A stretch of DNA of 64,000 bases from Agrocybe praecox (Eukaryota; Basidiomycota; Agaricomycetes; Agaricales; Agrocybaceae): assembly GCA_964017145.1 (NCBI GenBank), contig OZ024840.1, forward strand, positions 992,001 through 1,056,000. The letters run 5' to 3'. Under the pieces are notes generated by a model that was given only the letters and a program-made list of their open reading frames with translations, searched no databases and was not told the origin of the DNA. The position numbers and the translations under genes were made by a program. The number at the start of each line of letters is the position of its first letter. Position 1 is the stretch's first letter. Below are positions 40,996 to 52,826 of this stretch, piece by piece.

Positions 40996-43222
40996 TTAGT
41001 AGTAGGCTCTCTGGGAAGTGTATTTGCCATTCAAGATATCTTCCAGTGCTCTTATGTCTGAATCGTTCACTGCTGCTAGATGAACAGGCTTATGTCCCCC
41101 CCGGAAGATAATAGCACGGTCAAAATCAATGATGAAAACTTTTCCGTCTTCCCTAACAAGCAGGTTATCCGATCGGATGTCTCCATGATATACACCAGCC
41201 TCGTGAATGATTTCCAGAGCATCTCTGAACCCCTTCCTGGGTTAATTTCGTCAGAGACATGTTACGGCTATAGAATTTCCATCGACTTACTTTTCTGCTT
41301 TACTGGTAAATACTTGATTGTGCGGAAGGTATTCTAGGCGGTCTTGTCTAACGGGAAGACTCTCCCCACCGTGCTCCATCAGCATAACAAGAGCTCCAGA
41401 TTCCGGATCGGTGAATATCCCATAGATATTAAGGACTGATTTGACACCTTGCCTAATGAGGTGGTTGTACACTTCATATTCATGACGAATTCGTTTTTTC
41501 TGGAATTCGGTCAGGCCTATTTTGAGTGCCAAATCAGCCTGGAGGGTTTCTCCGGATGCTAGCTGCAGCGTCAGGTTAGCAGGATGCACGACACCAACAG
41601 CTCCAGAGCCCACGGGCTCCCGCAAGGTTAAGAAAGCATATTCGTGAACTTCGTGGCGCTTTTTAACGGGGAACCTTGATCGTATGAATCGATTAAGAGG
41701 ATCGGCATTGTGGATGCATGGAGGTTCTATGCGGAGAAACGTTGAAGGAGCAGGCGAGCAATAGACATCATAATCCAGATGAACTAGCATCAAGTTTATT
41801 CGTGCCAGTTCCTGGAAGACCTGCTCAAAGGGATCCATCAGTACCTCCGAGGAGGATACAAAGAAGATACATACCTCACCAGAGTTAGTGAGACCTGAGT
41901 CGTTGGTCTTTCGTCGATTTTTCGTCCGTTCTTTTTCTAGTGCGCACCCGGACCGCTTCTTACCAACGGGTTGCTCGTTCGTCTCGACATTCTTGGCCTG
42001 AGTGTGACTGAGTGCGCGTCTCCGAAGTACGTCCCTAATGATTTCGATATAAAGCCCAGCGTGAAGCTTCCTGTAACGCGGCTGTTGAATATTGACCGTG
42101 TCGATGACACCAGAAATGTAAAGAGTCTGGGATCCACGATGACGAAGTCCGATACGTTCATGACTCCCGCAGTTAATAATAAAGTAGGTGTTGTCATGTT
42201 CAACCGCTCTTGCCCAAGCCTATTCAAAATAAATTAGGAGACTTCATCAACCAAAAGTACAAGATTGGACGTACATGCTGGATATAGTGCATCAACTTGG
42301 GACGATACCGTTCAATGTTTGTGGATTCTTTTGCAGGAATGACATATCTCGATATTTTGCTGGTGGACCGAACTTGTTTTGAGGAGACGCTGACCGGCGA
42401 TCTCGAGGCAGGAAGTATAATACTAGATCCTTTGTTGCCGTCGACAGGTTTCGCAAAATGAGACGTCGTCTTATGCCCGGCCGTGCTGCAAATTTCCCAC
42501 TGGAACGCCGAACTCTCCGCCATGCCTTTGATCATAGCAATGGCCACATCAATCATGGGGAAGAAGTGAAATTTTGCAAGGACGGGATACTCTTCTTGCA
42601 ATTGCAGGATCTTCTTTTTGGTATGGTCCGAAAGATGGGATCCCAGAGGTGGACTGACGTTGAGATACTCACCCAACAGGGGTATTCCAAATAGTGCTTC
42701 GCTCGCAAAGTTGTTTCCTTCATCATCCATTTTGACTTGTAAACAAGGCTCCCAGTCGTTGAAAGTTGGATGGAATAAAAATTTGGAAGAAACGGACGTG
42801 CATGCTTTACCTATATTTTCGGAATAGTATTCCCCAACGCTCTTCGCGTTGGTGAAAGTCTTCGGATTAATCCTTATTGCCCAAGAATATTCTGCGGTAG
42901 AATAGACTTCACTGCTATTCAAAAATTCCTTGATGGTCGAGTCACATTCCTTTGAAAGGGATTGCACAATAGATGGTAAATATACAACCTGTTTCAAAAT
43001 TAGATTAGATGCAAGATGCCTGTCGTAGAAGGGGTACGGGGGCCATTGAGGAGAGAGCAAATTGCGGTCTCCTTCGGATTCGAACTCTGAATCAGAGTCA
43101 ATGGAGTTTTTTTCGTGGTCGCGGTGGGCATCCACAATGTACTCTTGCTGAATACCAGGATCGTAATTTTTCTCTAAAATTGCGGTTATAGTCGCGTGGA
43201 ATAAGTCATCGGGCGGCACCAT
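40996..43222 (-). CDS. Agaric-type protein kinase with large N-terminal domain, paralog A
   Basis: The 687-residue protein has four exons: 42275-43222, 41875-42219, 41291-41820 and 40996-41236. The N-terminal 430 residues form a region I do not recognise (with YDRHLASNLILKQVVYLPSI, GEYYSENIGKACTSVSSKFL and a basic segment KKRSGCALEKERTKNRRK). A kinase-like domain follows, with glycine loop VGSGAVGVVHPA, lysine in ADLALKIGL, RHEYEVYNHL, catalytic loop YHGDIRSDNLL and IIDFDRA in place of DFG. HGD-type loops with IDFD are common in basidiomycete kinase expansions, so activity is possible but not assured. It is divergent from paralog B across 359 bp. A C7 run near 41096-41102 lies in the last exon. 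The ATG is the first in frame. Confidence 0.75.
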
Positions 43223-43581
43223 AGTGGGTATTTGGCGAGCGAGGAGAAGGGGGAAACTTAAAAGGATAACATGTGGAACGGAATCAGTATGAATGTTATC
43301 GATCAAGCAGCATAAAGATTGAAATAGTTAATGCGATTGTATGGAATCTGGATAGCGCCGAGCGGCCGAGGTAAAATGCAGTGCATGTTCATTGTTTATG
43401 TTTTGCCCTACTACAGCGCGTCACGGGGCGGCAAAGTGCCCCGCCTGCCCGGGCCATGTGAATTCCAGTTTCGAAGATAGAATGTTGTAAACAGACTCCT
43501 TTCACGAATATCCGAACTCACTCTTCCATTAAACATCTTTACTTCGATTGGTCATGAGAAAGACGAGCCTACGATTGCCAG
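43223..43581. promoter_or_regulatory. Divergent intergenic region between kinase paralogs A and B
   Basis: The 359 bp gap separates the two start codons. It probably holds both promoters. I recognise no specific site apart from GC-rich CGCGTCACGGGGCGGC near 43417. Confidence 0.4.
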
Positions 43582-45713
43582 ATGATTGGTTTTGACGATC
43601 TTTCTGATGATCTTAAAGGCATTTTGGAAGCAAATTATGGCCTCAAGATTCTTGAGCGAGAAGAACAAAGTACCAATGGCATGTCTGACACCGAAAGTGA
43701 TATCCAATCTGGCTCTGACTCGGACACCGAATCGGAAGATGTATCAACGCTCAACCTTCCACGAAATCCTCTCTCGCTTTATGACCGACACGTCGCGTCC
43801 AACTTTACCTTGAAAAATATCAAATACTTACCGTCGATTTCCCAATCCTTATCCAGAATATGCGACAGGGCAATAGAAGAGCTGTTACAGAAAAACTACA
43901 TGCCCCCCAGTAAAGATCCTTTTTTTCTGCGTATCCCAGAAATTTATGGTACCGACGCTCCTACCGTCAGGGATTACTACTCTGACAATGTCGGAGATAT
44001 CGCCCATGCTGTTGCGACTAAACTCCTAATTCATTTTCGCCACCAATCATGGAACTCCGCTTTCGGCTTGCGCATGGAGCTGCAGGATAAAGAGTTTGCT
44101 ACTGGTCTGGTACTGGATTTCCGTCATGACACAAATTCGGAACGCAATTTACCGCAGATAATCTATGAACATTTACCAGAAAATGCGAAGGAATTGTTTC
44201 TTTCCCTGTCAGAACAATACCCTTCGCTTGGAGCCTGGCACTTCTTTCCTATGACAAACGTCGTAATGAATATGTTCGGGGCGTACACTACGGGTTCCCG
44301 CTTTCACTGGGAGACTTCACGTACATCAGGACGGAAGAATAAATCCCATCTATCACCATCTCCAGATGCCAACGATGGAAGCATAGCACCGGTACCTACT
44401 AAAGCAGCAAGATCTACCTCCTCGACTGCGACTGGCAAAGATCAAATCCAAAAATTCATTCTTCCTATCAATTTGCCTCGCAGTCACATGCGGTCCCGTG
44501 CAAGTTTTGCACCGTACATTCAACGAGTGAGTTGACTTCTCCCTCCCCTTGACAATTGCCACATTTCTCATTTAATCAAGGCATGGAGAGACGCCGTCAT
44601 TCATGACTCCACCTTTCTTGTTCTGAACTGTGGCAGATACGAGCGCATAGGATTCCGTCACAGGAGCTCGCAGACTCTCTATCTCTCTGGTGTTATAGAC
44701 ACTCTTCATGCTGAGCACCCGCACTACAGAAAACTTCACGTTGGGCTCTATACTGCCATTATTCAAGACGCTCTTGGGAGACAAGGAGCCCACACCGTAC
44801 CCAACAAGTCTGGTCGCAAGAGGTCTGTGGAACATCTCGACGAAGGTCAGGTTGCGAAAAGACTGAAGCGCACACATGAGAGCATGAATGAATACCAGCG
44901 GGTAGGCGATTCCAAAATTTCCAGATTTTCGGATTCTCAATGATTTGAAAACACAGATAATTGAAGAAGTCTCGACCAGAAAATTAGCATTGGTGGAGCT
45001 GAAATACGACGTTTACTGTTCCCCGGCTCCATCATCGTTTTTCCGAGTTGCAGAAGGGGACTCATATCTACAAAGGCGTTACGGTCGTCATGAATATTTC
45101 TTACTCACTCTCGGAGAAGTATTTGGAAGCGGAGCCGTAGGTAACGTCCACAAAGCTGACCTTGAAGTCATGCTAGAGTCTGGAGAAATTTTACAGCGCT
45201 CAAATTTGGCCATGAAGCTCGCTTTTTCTAAAGACCAGCGGCAGAAACTGCGCAATGAATAAAAAACTTACCTCCATCTGGAAAAGCACGACGTCCAAGG
45301 TCTTGTTCGCGTTCATGGATTGTTCGAAGATGTCGAGTCGAAAACCCTTGGAATGTTAATGGACCACTCTGGGGAGAATTTACGTATACGTCAACTCAAC
45401 TCGGGCAAAGAACTTCCACATCATCGGGTTCATACCTCAGACTTTGAAAAGTTCGTTTTCCTCTTTTGCGATTGCCAATTTTCTCCTTACGTGGTTATTT
45501 TCATCTAGGGAAACATTTCGAAATATCTTGCGAAGTATACACAATGCCGGCGTTCTCCATGGCGATATTCGCGCTGAAAACATGCTCGATGGTCCTGAAA
45601 AGAAATTGTTTATTATCGACTTTGATAGTGCTAAATTCACAGAAGGCGTCGGACATATGAAGGAGGAACTCGAACTGGAAATGATAAGATTGGATGGCAT
45701 TCTCAATTCTTGA
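43582..45713 (+). pseudogene. Agaric-type protein kinase, paralog B, with one in-frame stop
   Basis: This is the same four-exon layout as paralog A: 43582-44526, 44581-44901, 44957-45450 and 45509-45713. The N-terminal domain (YDRHVASNFTLKNIKYLPSI, VRDYYSDNVGDIAHAVATKL) and the kinase part (FGSGAVGNVHKADL, LHGDIRAENML, FIIDFDSAKF) are intact. At 45260-45262 a TAA stands where paralogs have tyrosine in RHEYEVY, and the frame continues normally after it. The last intron also has a weak GTTCGT donor. Either the gene has recently died, or it makes a protein truncated inside the N-lobe, or the stop is a sequence error. The last exon ends with a glutamate-rich tail unlike paralog A. Confidence 0.65.
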
Positions 45714-46145
45714 AGTTTGAGCGTTGTCGAACGGTTATCTGGTTATTTCGATGGATTAAAGGTTGTCCGATTTTGTTCTAAATTATTATGTTCTTCACTT
45801 TTTTTACTCGTGGTTGTGTTTTATGTACATACATACTCGTCTGCTTGTATATCTCTTGCAATATGTGTCCCGCATCCCTTGACCTACGGACGATGTTGTC
45901 TTGCTTTCACCGGGTTTATCGCTCCAAAGGATGCCGAGTCTCGTGTCTGTTCCTAATGATGTTAGCCTTGGATTCATCGACAATTCGCGTGTATTTGGAA
46001 AAGAAGATTTTGTATATATCATTCAGTTCTGCCCGTCTTACTTTATTTACACACTATTGCAAACCATATACTTTCGGACAGGACACTTCAGTACATGTAA
46101 TTAATCGAATTTAATAGAGAATTTAATTCAGTTCGATTCATGATT
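45714..46145. other. Intergenic region between kinase paralogs B and C
   Basis: This convergent interval contains the 3' flank of paralog C, which is similar in part to the 3' flank of paralog A (GATGATGTTAGCC(C/T)TGGATTCA), so the duplicated unit included downstream sequence. No gene is seen. Confidence 0.45.
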
Positions 46146-46201
46146 TTAGTAGTAGGCTCTCTGATGAGTGTATTCGCCATTCAAGGTATCATTCAGTGCT
46201 C

Positions 46202-48376
46202 TTACGTCTGAGTCAAGGTCCACCCCTCGATTCCCCCCCCCCGATAAATATAAGCACGGTCAAAATCAATGATGAAAACTTTTCCTTTACCAACAAGCAG
46301 GTTATGCGATCGAATGTCTCCATGGTGGACACCAGCCTTGTGGATGCTCATCAGAGCATCTTGGAACGTCTTCCTGGATGATTTTTTAGTCAGGGTCATA
46401 CTATGGTTATGAAATATAACCAACTTACTTTTCTGCTTTGCTGACAATTACTTGATTGTGCGGAAGATTTTCTAGTCGGTCTTCTCTAGCGGCCAAACTC
46501 TCCCCACCGTACTCCATCAGCATGACAAGAGCTCCAGATTCCGGATCAGTGAATAATCCATAGATATTAAGGATTGATTTGACACCTCTCTCAACGAGGT
46601 GTTGGTATACTTGATATTCATGACGAATTCGCTTTTTCTGGAATTCGGTGAGGCCTATTTTGAGTGCTAAATCTGCTTGGAGGGTTTCACCAGATACTAG
46701 CTGCAGCGACAGATCAGCAGGATGCACGACGCCAACAGCTCCAGATCCCAAGGGCTCGCGTAAAGTCAACAGGGCATATTCATGAGCTTCGTGACGCTTT
46801 TTTACAGGAAATCTTGGTGGTGGGAATCGTCCAGGGAAATTGGTATTGGTATTGGTACTATTGGGGAGGCATGGGGGTTCCGTGCGAAGAAAAGTTGAAG
46901 GAGCAGGTGAGCAATATACACCATAATCCAAATGAACTAGCATCAGATTTATTCGTGCCAGTTCTTGAAAGATCTGCACACAAGAATCCATCAATGTCAC
47001 GAAGGAGTATACAAAGACGATAGATACGTACCTCTACAGAGTTGGTGGGACCTGGCTCATTAATTTTTCGTCGTTTTTTAGTCCGTTCTTTTTCTAGTGC
47101 GCACCCGGATCGCTTCTTACCAACAGGTTGCTCGTTCGTCTCGGCGTTCTTGGGCTGACTATGGCTGAGTGCGCGTCTCCGAAGTACGTCCCTAATGATT
47201 TCGATATAAAGCCCAGCGTGAATCTTCCTGTAGCGGGGGTGTTGAACATTGACCGTGTCAATGACCCCGGAAAGATAAAGGGTCTGGGATCCACGATGAC
47301 GAAGTCCAATGCGTTCATATCTCCCGCAGTTCATGATGAAGAACGTGGTATCAGTTTCAACCGCTCTTGCCCAAGCCTATACATATTTTGAATTACAGAC
47401 TTTTTAACCAGAAGTACAAAATTGGACGTACATGCTGGACATAGTGACCCAACTTGGGACGATAGCGATCAATGTTTGTGGTTTCTTTTGCAAGAATGAC
47501 GTATTTCGATGTTTTGGTGGTGGACCGAACTTGTTTTAAGGAGACGGCAGATGATGATTTCGCTGTTGGAAGTATAATACTAGATCCTTGGTTACCGTCA
47601 ACAGGTTTCGCCAAATACGACATTGTCCTCTTTCCGACCGTGCGGGCAGTCTCCCACTGGAACGCTGAACTCTTCATCATGCCTTTGATCATGGCAATAG
47701 CCATATCGGTCATGGGAAAGAAGTGAAATTTGGCAAAGATAGGATACTCTTTACGCAATTTCACGATCTTCTCCGTTATATCGTCTGAAAGATGAGATCG
47801 TAAACGGGGAGTGGCATGGAAGTATCCGTCTGAAATGGGTATGTCGAGCCGTGCTTCACTCGTAAAGACGCCTCCTTCATCATCCATTTTTACTTGTAAA
47901 CAAGGCTCCCAGTACTTGAATTTTGGATGAAATAAAAACTTGGAAGAAAGGGACGTGCATGCATCGTCTACGTTTTCGGAGTAGTACTCACCAACGTTCT
48001 TCGCGTTGGTAAAAGTCTTTGGACCAATCTGCAATGGCCAAGTATATTGTTCAGTGGTAAATATTTTGCTGCTATGCAGAAACTCTTCGATGGTGGATTC
48101 ACATTCCTTTGAAAGGGATTGCACAATAGATGGTAAATATACAACCTGTTTTAAAATTAGGTTAGATGCGAGATGCCTGTCGTAGAAAGTGTATGGATGC
48201 CAATGAGCAGAAACCGAACTTTGCTCCTCTTCATCATCATATTCAGAATCAAAATCTGTTTCAGAGTCTGGTTCAATGGTGCGTTGAGCAATTTCTACTT
48301 GCTGGATCCCTGGGTCATAATTGGCGTCCAATATTTCCGCTAGCGTCGTATGGATGAGGTCGTCGGAGGGAAACAT
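46202..48376 (-). CDS. Agaric-type protein kinase, paralog C, frameshifted near its 3' end
   Basis: Exons are 47432-48376, 47032-47376, 46429-46973 and 46202-46373, closely similar to paralog A. The basic segment (KKRSGCALEKERTKKRRK), LGSGAVGVVHPADL, DLALKIGLTEFQKKRIRHEY, HHGDIRSHNLL and IIDFDRA are all present. After the IDFD motif a run of ten C on the plus strand (46233-46242) puts the frame out of register with paralog A, and translation ends at 46202. In the other register the homologous tail would run on to 46146. The core kinase motifs precede the shift, so the product may still fold. A homopolymer sequencing error is a real alternative. The ATG at 48376 is the first in frame. Confidence 0.7.
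46233..46242. repeat. C10 homopolymer in the coding region of kinase paralog C
   Basis: The run corresponds to a C7 run at the same place in paralog A. Its length decides the reading frame of the last about 30 codons. Confidence 0.7.
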
Positions 48377-48961
48377 CCTCGGTAGTGGGAGTGGGTGCAA
48401 AGCAATGTTTAGAGGTCATTAGTTCCATTGTTTTTTATACTCGAGTATCGACGGGTGTGAAATGCGTTGTGTCCAAATTGTGAGCAGCACCAATAAAAGA
48501 GTCTTCAAAAACAAGGGAACATTAATTTGGGCCGGCTCTCTCCGCACGAAATGGACACTCCGCCTATAGTAATTGTTGGCCGCTCTTGACAACCAACTTG
48601 GACCTGGAAATTTGAAAATAATGACCTTTATAATTGGATCTTTATTGTTGAAGACGTTCTTTTCATCTTGAGTGATGGGTGAAAACAATAACCGGAAACA
48701 CGTCGAATAAATGGTTCAGACAATTCCCTTCGGAACCCATCCAGAATCCAGGATATGCACGAGCTCGATTGACAGTAGAAAACTCAAATGCAGAGTAGCA
48801 CTAAAATCTCGAGTACAGCGGGTCTGATGATATGTACTGTGGGTCTCTGGGGGAATCGAGTCCAGGGCTTCAGGTAGATATACGAAATTCAATGTTGAAT
48901 ACTTTGCATTTCAAAAAGATTTAAGAGATAAAGTGTTACTAGAATGTACAAAAACAAGATG
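48377..48961. other. Intergenic region
   Basis: It holds the upstream region of kinase paralog C and the 3' flank of the F-box-like gene. No gene is recognised. Confidence 0.45.
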
Positions 48962-49183
48962 CTACCACTCGAGTGCGTCCATTGGAGCTTCTTTTACTAG
49001 AATAATCTGATTTGAGTATTCCACTGACCCATTCAACGAGTCAGATTCCGAACTTTCATCGTCTGTTGTAGAGCTCTCTGGCAAATAGTCGTCGTCGTCC
49101 GAATCATCGCCACTACTTGGTTCTGATTCTCTGAAGTCAGCACTTCCGAGTCCAGAGTAAAATAAGGGGAGATCAAATGTATA

Positions 49184-50664
49184 TCACTCCGCAGACCACT
49201 TGAGAAGCGGAGGGTAATCACGGTAAATTCTGCCAATGTCGTGACGAATTTGTAGATCCCGGTACCGGAAGGTATCCTCAGCATCCAACACTTGACCAGG
49301 TGGATAAATTGTTGGGATATCAGAGTAGGAGGATAGATAGGAAAGCGTTGACGATAGCTGCCGCAACGCTTGAAGTGATGGAAATGCAGTGATTGTAATG
49401 TTTTCTCGAAGTGTCTCCCACTCTTCTCGGCGGCGACGATCTCTGGACCAATCACCTAATTCCCATATATCTATCCATTTTATGCGTTCATGCTTGAAGG
49501 GTCCGACACTCCTAGGATGGAGAACGAGGTGCTCAAGAGCGGGGCACATGTTCAAAAAAGGTTCCATGGAGATTTCGGAGAGTACAGATCCTTCTATGTC
49601 ATACTCGGGACACATCTGCAAAAATTCAAGTCCGCAAGTGAACTCTGCAATGCAAGATAGCGACAAATCAGTAAAGTATGGCGGTCGTGATTCGTATATG
49701 ATAATTGTCAGCCTTCTGAGATTAGGCATCGCAATTTTTGACTTCGTTGCGATTCTGAATATCGCCCAAGCACCACATGTTAGTTCTTGTAGGCTAGGAA
49801 ACTCAGTACGTCGACGAAAACCTGGGGCAATTCCAAAAAAAGCACTATCCCCATCGCGGAAGTGCAAAGAGACGAGATTGGGGGCGACAAGTTCCAGAAC
49901 TTTTGAAAACATTTCCCTTGAGAAACCTTCTTTGATTCGTAGGTGGGTAAGATTCGTGGATACAGTGGTCAGAGACTGTACTGTCAGAAAGTACATGACC
50001 GGAGACCGATAGGTAAATGATCTGACGTTGGGGCAAAGTGAGAAGAAAAGTCCCAGTTTTTTCTCGAACTGAGCTTCGTGATATTGGGGTACCAAACAAT
50101 AGAATCCAATGGATTTGATAAGATTCTTTAAATCCATTTCTGGGCCGTCGAGTGTCCTAAGGAGTTGGATGAATTGTGTGACATGAAGAATGTCGATATC
50201 CTCATAAAGAAAAGGTATCCCAACTTGATACCAGGCGCGACAGACGTTGATAAGGATGTGCTTTTGATTTAGCAGCTTCCAACGAAGGGGCATTGGTCCC
50301 AAGTCAGGTAATATATCCTGCAGGAAATGAGGCGGTATTGTGCTCTCAAATATCATCTGTAAAATCTCTAGCGGAAGATAAAAAGCTGCTTCTGGGCCGC
50401 TTGACTTATTCAAATAGTCAGGCCTCATGAGAACCTTGGTAATAAATTTGAGATGCTGACCACTCCATGAATGTGGAGATCATGTCTTTCTGCCATTGTT
50501 GTATTTTCGTCTGGGATTTCATACTGTGATTGACCTTGTTTCGGAACGAAAGCATCATGAAGAAGACTTTTGGCCAATATTTTGTCTGATAAAGAGCCCG
50601 GATCAGACATTTTCGATGAAGAAAGCAGAGGGAAGCCTGAAGGAAGAAGGCATAAGGTCACCAT
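49184..50664 (-). CDS. F-box-like/LRR protein, paralog 1, with early TGA before a conserved acidic tail
   Basis: Two exons (50461-50664 and 49184-50404) joined by a 56-nt intron give 474 residues. An alternative start is the ATG at 50610. The F-box-like start is YLPLEILQMIFESTIPPHFL, followed by LINVCRAWYQVGIPFLYEDI. Irregular leucine-rich segments run to LRQLSSTLSYLSS and HDIGRIYRDYPPLLKWSAE. The frame stops at TGA 49184-49186 where the paralog at 50832 has glycine in WSVEGYAF. Reading on in the same frame shows a long Ser/Asp/Glu-rich tail with a second stop at 48962-48964, like the paralog's tail. So the TGA is probably a recent nonsense change that removes only the tail. It is divergent from the next paralog across 167 bp. 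Confidence 0.68.
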
Positions 50665-50831
50665 AATAATCGATATCGATAAGTACTTAGATCGTCGCGT
50701 GGGAACTTCTCATTCTTAACTCCGACTGACTTCGACCAACACTGCAACCTACAATCTCTCAAAAGGTTTTACAGTCAACAAAGTACTTAGTTCGTTCTGA
50801 ATTGCACTGTTCAAGTCTTGGAATAGGTGCA
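50665..50831. promoter_or_regulatory. Short divergent promoter region between two F-box-like paralogs
   Basis: Only 167 bp separate the inferred starts, so the two genes probably share control sequences. No specific motif is recognised. Confidence 0.35.
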
Positions 50832-52376
50832 ATGAAGGAGGGTTCAGTCAGAGGCATAGGCTACGGACAGATTCACGTTAGACCACAGGTTAGATACCAA
50901 TAGTTAACTATCGAGCTTAATCTTTCAAAAAACTAAAGAAATATCAAGGAGAATATTTCTCTTTGCAAACCACTTTCGCATCCTCCCCCAGAAGTTTTAC
51001 TTCTGATATTTGAACGGACAATACCTCCTCTGTTTTTACTTGATCCTTCCGCCTCTGTGTCTCCATCCTCAATATGGTGCAAGGTCCTTCGGCAAAAGCA
51101 ATCCATTGTGAATGTATGCAGGATGTGGCATCATGTTGGTCTTCCTTATCTCTACGAACATATCCACATTGGGCAAATCTCGCAGCTCTCGCGCCTACTC
51201 CGTACCCTTGAAATTCCGGATACCAACTTCAAGGCATTTATCAAATCTCTCAGCTTTGGGTGCACCATACCTGCATGTTACTCTCAAAGATTCGAGGAAA
51301 ATTTGGCACATTTTTTCTCCCTTTGCCCTGGAGTTAAATCTTTCTCATATCTTTCTTCGTGCGCCCCGCCCTCCTTCACATCTCTCAACAATGTTTCCCC
51401 CGGTATTACACATCTATCACTCCAGGACAGTTCGCCATTTGCAAAATTTGTCAACGTCTTGAAAATGACTGCCCCAAATCTTATCTCTCTGCGCATTATA
51501 AATGGCAGCCCTCTCCCACAACCATTCACTATGCCCGGTGATTATAATTGTCACATTCACTTCCCTCGTCTGGCAGAGCTATCCTGTCATGCGAATGCTA
51601 CTCGGGGATGGTCTTGTATTGATGAAGTTGTCAAGTGGACCATGCCTCTCTTGAAGAGGTTCACCTTCCGATGCTCGGTTTGGTCCACTAAAGATTTAAT
51701 GACGTTCTGTCAAAAACATGGAACAGGCTTGGTATTCCTTAACATATCTCCTTACTATTCCGAACACAATCCCGCAAGCTACGGAATCTACATGGCCAAT
51801 ATCTTGAAAGTATGCCCTTCCCTTCAGCATCTTGTCGTCCATCCTAGAACCGCTGGTGTCATGACTCATGCGCGCATCAAATGGGTAGATGTATGGGAGT
51901 CCTTCGATGATGCACAGTGCATGGTCGACTGGAACTCTCTCCACGCTCATATTAACAAATCTACCTTCCCGTCGCTTGAGGCCGTGCGATGTCTATCACC
52001 TCCCCTTTCGCATCTAGCTGAAATCCCGACAATCTTTCCACCTGAACAGGCCCCCCACACACCCTTGGACACCATTAGGATTCAGTTCCTGGAGCCAGAC
52101 GTACTTCATGACGTAGGAAGAATATGGGGAAATTGTTCACAATGGCCTATTTGGTCTGTTGAAGGATATGCGTTCGGATCCGGTGAGAATTACTTTGAAA
52201 ACGATGACGACGATGACGACGACTCTTCATACACTACGCAGAGCTCAGAGAGCTCTCGAGATGAATACGGCTCGGATTCAGAATCGATAGGCCAATTGTC
52301 TTTGATCGATTGGGAAATCCATCAAAACAATGAGGACATTATAATTCACGAAGCTGAGATGGATAACTTGGAGTAA
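50832..52376 (+). CDS. F-box-like/LRR protein, paralog 2
   Basis: The main frame is long and clear. Its first exon is inferred: 50832-50888 joined to 50949-52376 by a 60-nt intron with a CAAG acceptor, giving 494 residues. Without that exon the main frame has no ATG before the F-box. Motifs are HPPPEVLLLIFERTIPPLFL, IVNVCRMWHHVGLPYLYEHI, KAFIKSLSFG and repeated leucine-rich segments. It then has LQHLVVHPRTAG, HARIKWVDVWESF, HDVGRIWGN and a very acidic tail (ENDDDDDDDSS). The sequence shares its whole layout with the gene at 49184 and with the pseudogene at 52827. A role as SCF substrate adaptor is inferred from the F-box only. Confidence 0.7.
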
Positions 52377-52826
52377 TATTATATTCTGTGTAGGACGCAT
52401 GGTACAAACGTGTCTCCTTCCGAATTTGAGGAAAAGAAACATTGGAGCCAAGAAGTTTTGCTATCCTCAAACCGATCCGTAGTAGTTCTGTGTATATACA
52501 CCATGTTTCCATAGGTCCGCAAACCACAATCGTGCGGTTTACCATTGTCCAAATCCAACCTCATCTACTCGCGTATTCTATGGCCATTCAAACACGAAAA
52601 ACTACTGCAACGAGTCCATTTTTGCATTCTCGCAGGAACCAGAAAGTCTCAGTCTTTGGGAGTGACGATCGCCGAACCTTGAACCGCGAACTCCAAGCTT
52701 CAGGCCTCCAAACCGCGAACCCCGATTTTCTGGTCATTTTGTTGGGCGACTCGCCGCAAGTGTCACATAGTTTGGTTTTGTTACAAGGTTCATTAAGCGC
52801 CTCCCTATCAAGCGGCGATGCTCGCC

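Noticed and set aside
49033..49455. 140-codon minus-strand frame
   Set aside because: It is an out-of-frame shadow of the F-box-like gene and its tail.
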